Shown here: positions 33,601 through 44,020 of the stretch, in pieces
Layout: every line of letters begins with the position of its first letter
Numbering within the stretch: the first letter of the stretch is position 1
Assembly: GCA_933822405.4 (NCBI GenBank)
Contig: CAKOGP040001836.1
Span: 248,001 to 312,000 of the forward strand
DNA length: 64,000 nucleotides
Direction: 5' to 3'
Source of the DNA: Cylindrotheca closterium
Lineage: Eukaryota > Bacillariophyta > Bacillariophyceae > Bacillariales > Bacillariaceae
The notes under the pieces: generated by a model
The model's database searches: none
Seen by the model: only the letters and a program-made list of their open reading frames with translations
What the model was told of the DNA's origin: nothing
Program-made: the position numbers and the translations under genes

Positions 33601-33735
33601 TACGAACTGAGTGACAGAATGGCCCGAAGTAGAGACTAGAAAATCCAAAACCCCGGCATCCTCCTGGTGGATAGCGGATGCAATAGGTTGCATGAGCAGG
33701 AATGCTACCGCTGATAGTGGAAATGAAAACCGCAT
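30635..33735 (-). CDS. EMC1: ER membrane protein complex subunit 1 (EMC1)
   Basis: Exons 33735..31004 and 30929..30635 give 1008 residues; the intron has GTAAGT/GCCAG ends. A signal peptide (MRFSFPLSAVAFLLMQPIAS) leads into a luminal beta-propeller with PQQ-like blades (DGSLMWRRNV, TIDNDGSVRAWTKETGHLIW). The conserved C-terminal region (KILIASTDGRVTAIDRSMIE, then KKEGLVP-YRELVPEVSLFA) is followed by the membrane helix RVLVFIVTTGLIVVLFVV. The short cytosolic tail is KNIGSKKALKQGWL. This ends like animal EMC1. EMC inserts tail-anchored and multi-pass proteins into the ER membrane, with EMC1 as its large luminal subunit. In a diatom the host ER is continuous with the outermost plastid membrane, a possible extra site of action (inference). 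Confidence 0.9.
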
Positions 33736-34384
33736 TTTGACCAGCTTCGAGTGAAGATATTTTCAAGTAGGCTGTTGATAGGCTATTGGTGGTATTGTTT
33801 GCAATGTATTAGTCGAACACAGAGTCAACAAGTCAACCCAAAGACAGCAGTTTGAAGTTTACTCTACAGGCAAGCTGATAATAATTTTTTTTTGTTTCGT
33901 GATTTTGGAGCTTGAAAGACGAGCCGATGACAGACGTTAGTGTTGTCTTCCCCGCCCATCAGATCAAGATCACAGATCAGATCGCCAAAATAGACCTCCC
34001 CCCGCTGTTTGATATTCGATATCATGCCATCTTTCGCCATAATGGCATTACCAATTTTCATATCACTGTATCTAACAAAAACCATTTCGCATTCATTCTG
34101 ATAAATATTTGCCTAATAATAACAATTACATTCTTTCTCTATGAACAAGCAATGCGCTCTGAATACGCATTTTGTTTTGATTTGACTGTTAGCAATCGAT
34201 TCTGGTATTGAATTGAAATCTGACGTGTGATAATCAGTTCAATCCAATCCTTCCATTCGCGACAATAAGAATTCACTGGAATGAAAACCAAAGGCTCCAA
34301 ATATTCCACAAGAGCCTTTCGTGCTGTGTTTTTCATATTTGTGAATGCTGAGTCACATTTCATCTTTTCCCCCACCGGAGAGCA
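33736..34384. other. Intergenic region (649 bp)
   Basis: Between the EMC1 start and the ClpS stop, both on the minus strand. AT-rich, with no open frame that looks coded. Nothing else recognised. Confidence 0.55.
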
Positions 34385-34885
34385 TTATCTCTCTTCATCG
34401 ACAGGAACAATGTCGGAAATGATTCCGTTTTTCGCTAGTCCCTCGTTATATAGTTCTGCAATCTCAAAGCACCACTTTCCGACGGTAGCAATTCCATCTT
34501 GGTGGGCCCGCATCATGGTTTGGTAAGCCGACATTTCAGACAACCCAGTGACTTGAACCAACGAGCGAGCAACGTGCTCGCGAGTGTTCATGCCATCGTT
34601 GTAGATGCGGACTTCCCAAGTTTCACCACCGGTGCGGCTGTGTTCCTTTCTAGGATTTTCACTCTTCTTGTCCGTCGTTGGTCGATCCAAAACAGCAGGT
34701 CCGGAAGTTCGGACTTTTTCCTTTTCCAAAGTAGCGGGCATCATGACCAGATTGTCTCTGGTAAGAGCGGCAGCAGAGGCCATCATGTTGGAGGAGGAAG
34801 AAGAAGAAGTAGCTGGGGCAACGAGACCATTCGCCAAAGCAAATAGAAGTGCCATAAGTGATAGAATTGTTTTCGTCATTAGCAT
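34385..34885 (-). CDS. clpS: ClpS, ATP-dependent Clp protease adaptor, plastid-targeted
   Basis: A single exon of 166 residues from MLMTKTILSLMALLFALANG (a second ATG two codons on gives the same signal). A Ser-rich leader and a charged linker come before the ClpS core: WEVRIYNDGMNTREHVARSL, VQVTGLSEMSAYQTMMRAHQ, DGIATVGKWCFEIAELYNEG. The acidic N-D and the H in the MRAHQDG helix are the residues that ClpS uses to hold N-degron substrates. ClpS hands proteins with destabilising N-termini to the ClpC chaperone of the plastid Clp protease. It partners functionally with the processing peptidase at 15-19 kb, which creates new N-termini. The long open frame further upstream lacks a better start. 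Confidence 0.9.
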   Translation of the reverse strand: MLMTKTILSLMALLFALANGLVAPATSSSSSSNMMASAAALTRDNLVMMPATLEKEKVRTSGPAVLDRPTTDKKSENPRKEHSRTGGETWEVRIYNDGMNTREHVARSLVQVTGLSEMSAYQTMMRAHQDGIATVGKWCFEIAELYNEGLAKNGIISDIVPVDEER

Positions 34886-35437
34886 GGTTTCGTTTGTGGA
34901 ATTTGTTTTATGGCGATTGGAAAAAGTGGATTTGAGAAGTGAGCGTGGAAGCAAGCTTGAGTGTTGGTATTACAATGGATGGACGGAATGCTAAAAGGCA
35001 ATGACCACCAACAGTAAAGATATTGTGGAATTACTGCTTCTACAAGTACTGTAGTTGAAGCTGAGGTGTCGAGTGTTTTTCTGCGAGCAGTGGGAATGAG
35101 CGAAAGGCGTGGAGCCTACAGGAAATTGGTACTTTCACGTGGCTGACGTACGTCATGAACCGCTGAGGTTTCGAGGTTTCTTGTAGTTGCAAATTGGGGA
35201 AAACGTATTCGGCAGTAACAAAGTGATTGGCTGCGACACGTTCTCCAGCTGTTCCGTGTCCGTGCGCAAGCATTGCCAGTCTGGATCAAGATGTCTGTAA
35301 GGCGTCGGATGTCTGAATCATCAACAATGTGATGATAATTCGAAAGATTTCTGCTTTCCCACAATACTGTACCGTAGAACTGTAATTTTTCTTCACACCT
35401 GTCTTCATCTGTGATCGGCAGAAGTACAGCCGATAAA
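34886..35437. other. Divergent intergenic region ClpS / COX16-like (552 bp)
   Basis: TACTGTACCGTAG at 35365-35377 and AAGTACTGTAG near 35045 are GTAC-type motifs. The first is about 60 bp from the plus-strand start at 35438. No coding signal. Confidence 0.5.
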
Positions 35438-35878
35438 ATGATTGCTACTGCCGCCATAACGAGATCACACTGTTCACACAGGCTATGTATTCTGAGACCA
35501 AAAATTGCGAATCGAACGTTCTCAACGCGGCCAAAGAGGAAACAACAAGACGCGGGTAGTCTTCACATGTTCCGAGCAGGTGCCCCAATGATTTTGTTCT
35601 GTGGTCTTGGGGTATGGGTCGTGTCAAACGGGATTGACGGAAAGAACAAGGAACGAGATGCTTCCCAAGGTCGGTTGTCAGTCTCGGAACGGCAAGCCAT
35701 GATGACTAAAGAGCACGATGATTTGGTCGAAAGAATGAACCATGTCATGTCCAAAGACTTTGACAATACCAAGAGAATAGAACGACCTGAAGAAATTCTT
35801 GCTCGCAGACGAAAGGAGCGAGAGGCACGGAACGCTTGGTACAAACGATGGTGGAGATCAATTCGTGGTCAATCATAG
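35438..35878 (+). CDS. COX16-like mitochondrial membrane protein (cytochrome oxidase assembly)
   Basis: A single exon of 146 residues. The start MIATAAITRSHCSHRLCILR... is a basic mitochondrial presequence. A single helix follows (FRAGAPMILFCGLGVWVVSN), then a charged region with KEHDDLVERMNHVMSKDFDN and TKRIERPEEILARRRKEREA. The F-x-x-GxP helix followed by a basic, K/E-rich segment ending in RPEE resembles COX16, an inner-membrane factor that helps insert CuA-site copper into COX2. The similarity is judged by layout only. A small complex-IV or ribosome-assembly protein of another family is possible. Confidence 0.55.
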   Translation: MIATAAITRSHCSHRLCILRPKIANRTFSTRPKRKQQDAGSLHMFRAGAPMILFCGLGVWVVSNGIDGKNKERDASQGRLSVSERQAMMTKEHDDLVERMNHVMSKDFDNTKRIERPEEILARRRKEREARNAWYKRWWRSIRGQS

Positions 35879-35897
35879 TTGCAACCCAATAGCATGT

Positions 35898-35921
35898 ACA
35901 TCAGCACATCAGCACATCAGC
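35898..35921. repeat. Short tandem repeat (ACATCAGC)x3
   Basis: Three perfect 8-bp units right after the COX16-like stop, with a fourth degenerate unit (ACCTCAGT). It lies in the narrow gap between two convergent genes. Confidence 0.9.
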
Positions 35922-35967
35922 ACCTCAGTCATTCATTGGATAATTCATCAATATCTAATAGTGTTGT

Positions 35968-37429
35968 TTACTTCTTCTTGCCAGTTGTTGTGTTGTGCAT
36001 GAATACCACTATGTCGCCTTCTTGCATAACATATTGCTTCCCTTCTTGGCGGTATTTTCCAGCTTCCTTGACCTTGGCCATACTGGCTTCACCCTTGTGG
36101 AGTTCCTTGAAATCAGTGAAATTGCAGACCTCAGCCTTGATGAAACCTCTTTCAAAATCGGTGTGGATAACACCAGCGGCTTGCGGTGCCAAAGTACCCT
36201 TCATGATTGTCCATGCACGGACTTCCTTGGGCCCGGCAGTGTAGTAGGATTGCAAGCACAAGGCTTGACGTCCGGCGCGGATCAAACGGGGAACCATCGA
36301 CCTAATCTCCGCTTGTGGGCCCTTCAAGCCAGCACCGATAGCCTCTTCCTTACATTGTTCAAGGAAAGCCTTCTGGTTCTCTGGATCATCTTTCAAGTCA
36401 AAATAGTTTTGTTCGAATTCACAAGAGACGGGAATAATTTGACCGCCACCGTGTTCCTTAACCCATTCGCCAATCTTGGGCAGCCACTTGCTACCCTTGC
36501 GGACGAAACTCTTCTGTGACAAGTTGACCACGTAAATTTGTGGCTTGGTAGTGATCATTGCCCAGTCACGAATAATGTCGACTTCCGTAGCCGTGAATTC
36601 TCCCGATCGAATGGGAGTATTGGATTCCACCAACGCTTTGACTTTGTTATATGCCTCTGTGAATGGCTCCGAAAGCTTGAAATTAGTTGCTTGTCGGGAC
36701 AATCCCTTTTCCTTCCTCACCCGCTCACATTCACGGTCATACACAGCTTGCAAACTAGAGGCATCCTTGGCGCACAACTCGCCTTGGATGGTTTCCAAAT
36801 CCCGAATGGGATCCACAGAATCATCGACATGGATCACTTCATCACTGTTGAAGGCACGGACCAAATGATAAATACCGTCGACGGCAGCAATGTGACTCAA
36901 GAATGCATTACCAAGACCGGCTCCCTCACTGGCACCCTTGATCAAACCGGCGATATCTGTCACCTTCAAGGCAGCTGGGACAATGGAAGGTGGCTTCCAG
37001 GTATCTACAAGGTATTTGAAGTTCTTATCTGGAACAATGCATTGGACAACATTGGGGTCAATGGTACAGAAAGGCTGTTGAAGGATCGGAAACAAGAAAA
37101 ATGATGTGAATTGTGACAGTCAAAGACATGATCGAGACTCCCACCATGACAACCAAAACGTACATAATTCGCAGCTTCAGCATGTGTTGAACCTGACAAA
37201 AGGTTGGTAAGCGAGGATTTTCCAACTGTCAGTATTCAAAGAGCGAAAAATGTTAGACAGCTGAACTGGATTGTAGTGTGTTGTGTTGTGTTTCAGAGTG
37301 TTTTTTCCCCGTACCATTAGGAAGACCGACGAATCCCATGGTCAATGTGTTCTTTACACGACCAAAACGAGCAGCACGCATTGGACCGAGGTCATCATCT
37401 GTTCCTTGATTCTTCTTTTTGGGAGGCAT
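35968..37429 (-). CDS. OLA1: OLA1/YchF-family GTPase
   Basis: Exons 37429..37315, 37225..37164 and 37074..35968 give 427 residues. The start is MPPKKKNQGTDDD. The P-loop GFVGLPN|VGKSSLTNLLSG is split by intron 1. The family block YPFCTIDPN spans intron 2. Next come VTDIAGLIKGASEGAGLGNA (G3) and the G4-like YVVNLSQKSF. In OLA1 a Glu or non-Asp in this site loosens guanine specificity, so ATP use is expected. A TGS domain near the C-terminus (CNFTDFKELHKGEASMAKVK...EGDIVVFMHN) completes the family. OLA1/YchF binds ribosomes and regulates translation and stress responses. It shares a 419-bp divergent region with the ArsJ-like gene. Confidence 0.92.
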
Positions 37430-37848
37430 GATTCGATTATTCCACTGTACCGTACTGTAGCAAACAGAAAGATGGATCCACTGTTACAATATGATCTTTT
37501 TCCTGTCTTTCAAACGACCCGCCAACCCTCACTTTCACACTTTTGCGGTCGGCATGAAACATGACGTCACATTTGGAATCAGGAATTTGGAAAGTCATTT
37601 TGAATTTGTTCAAGATCGATTAGAGAACAAAGAACTTTGAAATTGAAAATTCACAGAGATTCACAGAGATTCATACCACCTACCTGGCCATTCATTCGGC
37701 GCAACCTTCCGTTTCGAATGAATCATCATTACCATCGTAGCACGGCATCAGGGTCTCCCATTTGCATCACCAGAACACTCTTTTTGTTAGCTAGCGGAGG
37801 TGAATTTAACATCGAGATCCAAGCTCAAGCCTCCCACCGCTTTGCAAG
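37430..37848. promoter_or_regulatory. Divergent promoter OLA1 / ArsJ-like with GTAC motif
   Basis: CTGTACCGTACTGTAG at 37445-37460 is 16 bp upstream of the OLA1 start. ATGACGTCAC at about 37560 is a CRE/bZIP-like palindrome. A small direct repeat (ATTCACAGAG)x2 lies near 37649. Function inferred from position only. Confidence 0.45.
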
Positions 37849-39797
37849 ATGCCAGACGAGGAAAAAATCGACGTGACATCGATGAAACGGAAATCCAAAA
37901 CAGAAAAGCAGTCGAAAAGGAAATCGGAGAAGGATTTAGAACCAAAGCCGATTGAAAATCCTGAAGAATACTCATCAACGGCCCCACCAACGAGCTCTTC
38001 CGAACGCATCGGCAAAACAGGCGACCTCGAAGAATTGTCTAAAACAGAACCAGAAGGAACCTATGTGGATCCATGTAAACGCAATGAAAGTGGAGACTTT
38101 CAAATGATTGCGGAAAACAGTGGTAGCGAAGGGGACAAAGGAAAGCACTCTAATAGAGGGGAAGGAAACGGTTTCATGAAGGCTGCCCAAAGCCAAGCCC
38201 TTCGTCCTTTTGTGATTATCAGCTCCAGTTATCTGCTTTATACTATCACTGATGGTGCCATTCGAATGATCGTATTGCAACACGCATACAACAAGAGTTT
38301 TTCCGCCATGCAAGTCGCTATCATGTTTACGCTTTATGAGTTGGCTGGAGTCTTTACCAACCTGGTGAGCGAAGCAAAATGAAGAGATTTCTGCTGTCAT
38401 ATTTTATCCTATAGAATTCCTCACAACGTGCCTACTGTATGCAAAACCAAAAGGCTGCCGGGTTCATGGGTGCGAAATGGGGTATCAAGGTTACTTTGAT
38501 TATGGGATTGACGCTACAACTATTCTCATACAGTTTGTTGTTTGGATGGAAAGATGATTGGACGCAGGTGCAAGCAATTGTCTATGTAACAATGTCCCAG
38601 ATGTTTGCTGGAATCGCTAAAGACTTGACAAAGCTTGGAGGGAAAACCGTGACAAAGCTTGTGACGCCAGAAGAGCAGGAAACAAAACTATTCAAACTTG
38701 TTTCTCTTATCACTGGGTGGAAGAATTCTCTAAAGGGAGTTGGATATTTCATGGGAAGTGCATTGGTCCAAGTCAGTTATGAACTAGCTCTCGGAGTCAT
38801 GATGGGGCTCGTTGTTTTGGCCATGCCTTGGGCCATTCTTGGACTCGATCGAAACTTGGGAACTGCCAAAAAGAAAAACGCATCCTGGAAAGAAGTTTTC
38901 AAGATGGACAATTCCAAACTTAATTGGTTAAGTCTCGCGCGTATGTTTCTGTTTGCATCTCGGGATTTCTGGTTTGAAGTTCCGTTACCTTTTTTCTTGC
39001 GATCGCCGTCTTGCGAAGGATTGGGAGAAACCCGTTGCCCAGAGTTTGATTGTGGAACTGGAGCCATTTGTGGTATTGAAGGGTTTTGCGAGAATATCAA
39101 TCCTGGTGGTGGGTGTGGAGGACTTGCACTGGAACGTGTTGTAGTTGGCGCATTCTTGGGAGGTTACATCATTCTATATGGACAGGTACAATCCTGGACT
39201 CCACAGCTTGTCACTGGTCCCTTAAACCAGACCCCGCCTAACAAGCTAACGGAAGTTCTTTGGGGAGTAATCAACTGTCTTCCAACTCTGGTGATATGGG
39301 CTGCAATGACATGGTCCCCATCTTTTACAGATTACGAAGTTACCGGCATGACTTCTTGGTTGGTTGCAGTGATTGTCACGTTTGCGATCATTTTCGCTAT
39401 TAATTCATCGATCCATTCATTCCTGGTAGTGAACTATGCAAACAAAGATAAAGTTGCTGTGAGTGTTGGTTTCTATTACATGAGCAACGCTTTGGGAAGA
39501 TTGTTTGGTACTATTGGAAGTGGTGTTCTGTATACCTATATTGGCGATAACTTTGGTGACTCCATCGGTCATGATGCCATTGCAGGTTTGGCAGCATGCT
39601 TCCTTGCTGGCACAGTGAGCAGTTTGATGGCTGCTCTCATCACAATGAAAATAGACGATCAAGACTCTGGACTTCGTTGTGGACGTATCACAATGGTTGG
39701 AAATTCCTCTGTGACCTTGAGTGTCGATAATAAAGATGCAGTGCACACGAAAGAAGGTGCTCTCAACGACCCTGGTGAAGAGATTGAAAAGATCTAA
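37849..39797 (+). CDS. ArsJ-like major facilitator transporter with Cys-rich loop
   Basis: Exons 37849..38364 and 38454..39797 give 619 residues. About 115 polar Lys/Glu residues precede the MFS part. It matches bacterial ArsJ block by block: LLYTITDGAIRMIVL, FTLYELAGVFTNL, GIAKDLTKLGGKTVTKLV, ITGWKNSLKGVGYFMGSAL, ARMFLFASRDFWFEVPLPFF. ArsJ exports 1-arseno-3-phosphoglycerate, made from arsenate by a GAPDH. A roughly 40-residue insert with six Cys (SPSCEGLGETRC...CGTGAICGIEGFCENINPG) lies after the sixth or seventh helix and is absent from the bacterial form. An alternative in-frame acceptor at 38415 would add 13 residues; the chosen one (38454) keeps the family spacing. A substrate other than the arseno-compound is possible. 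Confidence 0.8.
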
Positions 39798-40016
39798 AAA
39801 AACACTTCTCTGTAATATCATTTTGACTCGCTCGAATAACCTGTACTTTGCCCGACCCTTCCTTGCACGTTCTATTAGTTAACTTCGTTGCTGGATATTG
39901 AATATTCAAGCTGGAATCAATCGCAGGACTGACGACATAAAATCGTCATTGATTAATCGTCAACACTTTTTCCCAGTTTTCAACACAAACCAAAGTCGTT
40001 GAATCTCGCTGCCATC

Positions 40017-41301
40017 ATGACCACCACCAGCCCAGACCCAAAGATTATTGACCTTTTGAAGGCCAAGGAAGATGGGAGCAAGCCCTTTGCTTCCATTGAG
40101 TTCTTCCCACCCAGAACAGAGGTCGGAGTGAAGGTATGAACTATTGAGAAATTGACGTACGTATTTTTCGGCAAATCCAATCTCACTCTATCTTTGCGCT
40201 TCGTAGAATCTGTTCGCACGCATGGACCGCATGAAAGAAGCAATTAATCCTCTTTTCACCGATATGACATGGGGTGCTGGAGGCTCCACCGCAGAATTGA
40301 CACTCAAACTGGCGACACATGCACATGAACATGGCCATGTTGCAAACATGCACCTCACCTGTACCAACATGGAGAAAGATGGTGACCCAAAGAAGGCAGT
40401 TCACGAAGCTCTTACAACTGCAAAGAACAATGGAATCCGCAACATCGTTGCGTTGCGAGGTGATCCACCAGCTGGTGAAGAGGAATGGAAGGCTGCCGAG
40501 GGTGGTTTCACATGCGCCCTTGATCTTGTCGAATACATTCGTGAGAATTTTGGACAAGAGTTTGGAATTTCTGTTGCAGGATACCCCGAAGGTCACCCAA
40601 ATGCTATTTCTGAAATTGCCGATCCATCCAGTATGTCGGAGGCTGAAAAGGGAAGAAGTTCGACTTTCGACGGAAAAGTATTCACCTGCAAGGACGAAGA
40701 CTACAAGAAGGAGATGGATTACTTGAAAAAGAAGGTGGACGCCGGAGCAGATTTCATCATCACACAAATGTTCTTCGACACCAAGGCTTTTGGAGCATTT
40801 GTTGAAGACTGCCGAAAGTGGGGCATCTTGTGCCCTGTTGTCCCTGGATTGATGTGCATCAATGCATATGCCGGATTTTGCAAGATGACCAAGTTCTGCA
40901 AAACCCGTGTTCCAGCATCGCTTCAAGCTAAGATGGATTCGATGAAGGATGACCCCGACGCTGTTAAGGCTTTCGGTGTTGAATATGGTATTGAGATGTG
41001 CAAGGATCTAACTGCGATTGGCGTCGACGTCCTTCACTTTTACACTCTCAACTTGGAAAAGGTCACTTATGGAATCTTGGGAGGTCTTGGATACGAGGTA
41101 AAAACAGCAGCTGATGAATCAGATGCCGCATCGATGGTTGCCAAGGGGAGTGCTTGGGCACGTGTCGGCGACCAAGTGAAAACAAACGACGGTGCCACAG
41201 GAACAGTCTTGGAAATATTTTCCAATGGATCAGCTAAAATTGCTTTCGAAGGCAAGGAACCTGTTTCACTTCCAAAGTCCCAATTCTCAAAGGTATTCTA
41301 A
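40017..41301 (+). CDS. MTHFR: Methylenetetrahydrofolate reductase (catalytic domain form)
   Basis: Exons 40017..40133 and 40207..41301 give 403 residues. The catalytic TIM barrel is clear: FASIEFFPPRTEVG with the proton-relay Glu, FTDMTWGAGGSTAELTLKLA, MHLTCTNM, NIVALRGDPPAGEEEW, SVAGYPEGHP, DFIITQMFFDTKAF, CPVVPGLMCINAY and HFYTLNLEKVTYGIL. It makes 5-methyl-THF for methionine synthase using FAD and NAD(P)H. Eukaryotic MTHFRs usually carry a 300-residue C-terminal SAM-binding regulatory domain, which is missing here. Instead a short tail (about 350-403: ARVGDQVKTNDGATGTVLEI...) looks like an SH3/KOW-type barrel. The protein has no targeting signal and is likely cytosolic. Confidence 0.92.
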
Positions 41302-41718
41302 AGTTTCAATTGAACCAAAGTTCGAGTTCGTATCCTGCAACATAGTCAGACAGCGTTGGAAGTGACAAAGGGCTAGCTTCCTATTCGTGTAATAGTACTT
41401 CACACTTCGTCTACAGTGAGGAAGAGATTAGTATGCAGCATAACCAGTCGGTGACTACTAATATAATATAAGGATGAAGGTTCAGTGCGCATTCAAGTTG
41501 CAGAAAGGACTAACGAAGTTTCACTTCGCGCCGTGATCGCGCAAATGAAATATCTTTGATTGGTTTGATTTCAACGTGATCCACTGATCGATGGCTGCTG
41601 AGATCGCTTCATAAAATCCGATAGTGTTTCCTTTGAGGTTCTTTCAAACCTATCGCCATCCATCCAGAACCTTCCAATAGCTACCTAGCCTTTCTTAACT
41701 AACGATCCATTTTCAAAG
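41302..41718. other. Intergenic region (417 bp)
   Basis: Between MTHFR and the kelch gene, same strand. No coding signal or repeat recognised. Confidence 0.55.
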
Positions 41719-42972
41719 ATGAAGATTGAACTACTTGCCTTCTTGTGCTCAGCTCTTGTTCCAGCTGCCACCACAGCGTTGGAGAGTTGGACTTTTGCTG
41801 AAGTTGATGCGGAGGTTCCCATCGCTGTTTCCGATCACTCTGGGGTCCGCTCGCCAGATAATGGACTCGTCTACCTTGCCGGTGGTTGCGGTGAGTGAGG
41901 TCCTCTTTCATGAGATAGTTGCAGTCTTCAAAATGGTGACTAACTGCGTCTTTCACTTTTTTTTGCAGACCACCCCAGCGGAAATGTTTGGAACGCCGAT
42001 TTCGCAACTTTCATTTGTGACAGTATCACTGATGCCTTCTTCGCCTTTGACCCTGCCACAAAGACCTTTGAGACGTTGGAGAGCCTTCCCCGTCCTCGCT
42101 ACCGTCACTCTAGCGCCATTGTTGACGGTAAAGTGTTTCTGTTGGGAGGACGTACCTTGTTCGATGATCTGATTCCTGAGATTGATATGTACGACATTGC
42201 CACCAAGACCTGGAGCACTCCCAGCAGCTTACCTGCCGAATTCGCGGTTTCTGACCATGCAGGTTTTGGGAGCAGCGATATCTACATCGCTGGAGGTTAC
42301 GACCAAAACTATACTGCCATGAGCCGCGTCGTCAAGATTAGTGGTGATGGGCAGACCTTCACCAGGGTCGGAGATTTGCTTGAAGAACGTGGAGACGTTT
42401 TCGGTGTTGCCACCAAGGATGGAACCAAGGCTTACGTCGCCGGGGGATTTACCCATACGAACTGGTGCAAGCCCTTGACTTCTGCTGAAGAATACGACTT
42501 CAGCTCTGAAACATGGACCTCTCTTCCCGACCTAGTTGATGCTCGTGGTGAGATTCTGCTCGTTGAAAACAGGGGACACTTGTACGCCATTGGTGGCGAG
42601 GGTCCTCTCGACGAAGGAGTCTGCGCCTCCAATAACTATACCATCGCTACGAAGACTGTGGCCACCGATCGCATTGAAATTCTCAACGACGGTGAGACCG
42701 CATGGAAGATCCTTGAGGATTTTCCCGAGGAACGCTTCCGTTTCGCTGCCGTTGGTGTCGAAGAAGACGATGTTATTTACACCTTTGGTGGACAAGTCAA
42801 GTTCGACGATAGTTGTCAGTGCTTCAAGACTACTAATAAGGTCTTTGTCTACGGAAAGCCTGAGGATGTTGCGGATAAGGGAACCATCGTTGAGGCTGAT
42901 TCCGGAAGCGCCAAATCCCATTACGCCGCCGTTGCTATTTTTGCCCTCGGTCTGGTTGTTACTTTGTTCTAA
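41719..42972 (+). CDS. Secreted kelch-repeat protein with C-terminal hydrophobic anchor
   Basis: Exons 41719..41890 and 41969..42972 give 391 residues; the intron has GTGAGT/TGCAG ends. A signal peptide (MKIELLAFLCSALVPAATTA) is followed by about six kelch blades: NGLVYLAGGC, PRPRYRHSSAIVDGKVFLLG, SDIYIAGGYDQNY, TKAYVAGGFTHTNW, NRGHLYAIGGEGP and DDVIYTFGGQVKF. The C-terminal hydrophobic run YAAVAIFALGLVVTLF directly before the stop, after a Ser/Gly region, suggests a GPI-anchor signal. The location would be the cell surface or secretory path. Kelch propellers can bind proteins or act as oxidases; no catalytic residues are evident. Confidence 0.85.
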
Positions 42973-43286
42973 GCAAATGCAAGTCACGCAGTATAACTTC
43001 TTTGAAAACTAGGATCATTTAAGTTAAGAATGCATCTAACATATAGAGTTTGCCCATGACACATCCTGTCCCACTTCTTTGAAGAACACATCCAGAACAT
43101 TTAGCCTGCCGCAGACAAAAAAGCATCTAGAATATAGAGTGGTGTATCACATATCCTTTTCCATTTCTTTGCCTCTCGCAATCTCTCTTTTTGCAACTGG
43201 ACTCTTCTACTGCTTCACAACAACAATTTTAGGAAGGACGGTAGAGATTATCATTAGTATCTACTATTGGGATTTTTTCTAGGCAG
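42973..43286. other. Convergent intergenic region (314 bp)
   Basis: 3' flanks of the kelch gene and mS33. A near-repeat AATGCATCTAACATATAGAGT / AAAGCATCTAGAATATAGAGT is seen at about 43028 and 43120. Nothing coding. Confidence 0.5.
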
Positions 43287-43692
43287 CTATTTTTTTTTGC
43301 TTCTTGCTCCTGCGCCCTTCTTTGGTGGACCCTTTCCTTTCCTTCTTCGTTGAGTCAACTTGACTCTTCTATACTCTTCTTCCTCCGTCTCCCAATTCTC
43401 ATGAACCTATAGAAAGGATCGAGCGGCATGTAAAGTTAGTTATGCGTTCGCATGAAAATCAACATTACAAACGTTCTGCATCTCCAAGGCTTACCATTCG
43501 AGCGTACTTGTTTATTGACTCGGGGTAGTATTTCGCGAGGTAGGTTCCTGTGAATTGTTTTTTTGCAATTTTGCTTCCACTTCGTACATTCAGTTGGGGA
43601 ACATGTCCAAAGATCTCTTGTCTCGCAATTTCTGCTCCTCGCTTGAAGGCAGGGTTGTTCTGTACCAATTTTTTGACTGCACTAGACGCCAT
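43287..43692 (-). CDS. mS33: Mitochondrial small-subunit ribosomal protein mS33
   Basis: Exons 43692..43495 and 43406..43287 give 105 residues; the intron is GTAAGC/TATAG, phase 0. The start MASSAVKKLVQNNPAFKRGA is basic. The family blocks are NVRSGSKIAKKQFTGTYLAK and YYPESINKYARM, then WETEEEEYRRVKLTQRRRKG. The basic tail KGKGPPKKGAGARSKKK is typical of mS33 (MRPS33/Rsm27). It is a small protein of the mitochondrial ribosome head. The second exon is short and easily missed. It shares a 328-bp divergent region with the triple-domain protein. Confidence 0.85.
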
Positions 43693-44020
43693 GGTCGGTC
43701 GAGATGTGCTCACATCACTCAATCATTGACGATTACCGTTTGTTTCGACGGTCAAAGGCCAGGTGATTGCAGTCGCAGTAGTCGTATGTTGGGACAGCCT
43801 GCTCGTACGATATCGTATCTTTTGGTACTGACTCTACGTACTTGAAGATCGGATCTTTCTGGAAAACTCAAGGCAACAAAATCGAAAACATCACGAGTGT
43901 ATTTGAATTTGGAGGTTGCTATTGCCAAATAGGAACTGCTCGTTGAGATTAAGAAGAGCATCGGCGGTTGAATCCAGCAATCTATTGTCGACTTTTGGTG
44001 GAATATCGGAAATTGTGACG
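43693..44020. promoter_or_regulatory. Divergent promoter with GTAC/CGTA palindromes
   Basis: At 43804-43843 the sequence holds CGTACGATATCGTA, then TTGGTACTG and CTACGTACTTG, three short palindromic GTAC elements in 40 bp. The region lies between mS33 (minus) and the triple-domain protein (plus). Confidence 0.4.

Noticed and set aside
34139..34375. Minus-strand frame between EMC1 and ClpS
   Set aside because: No signal, no domain, AT-rich composition and no conserved start context.
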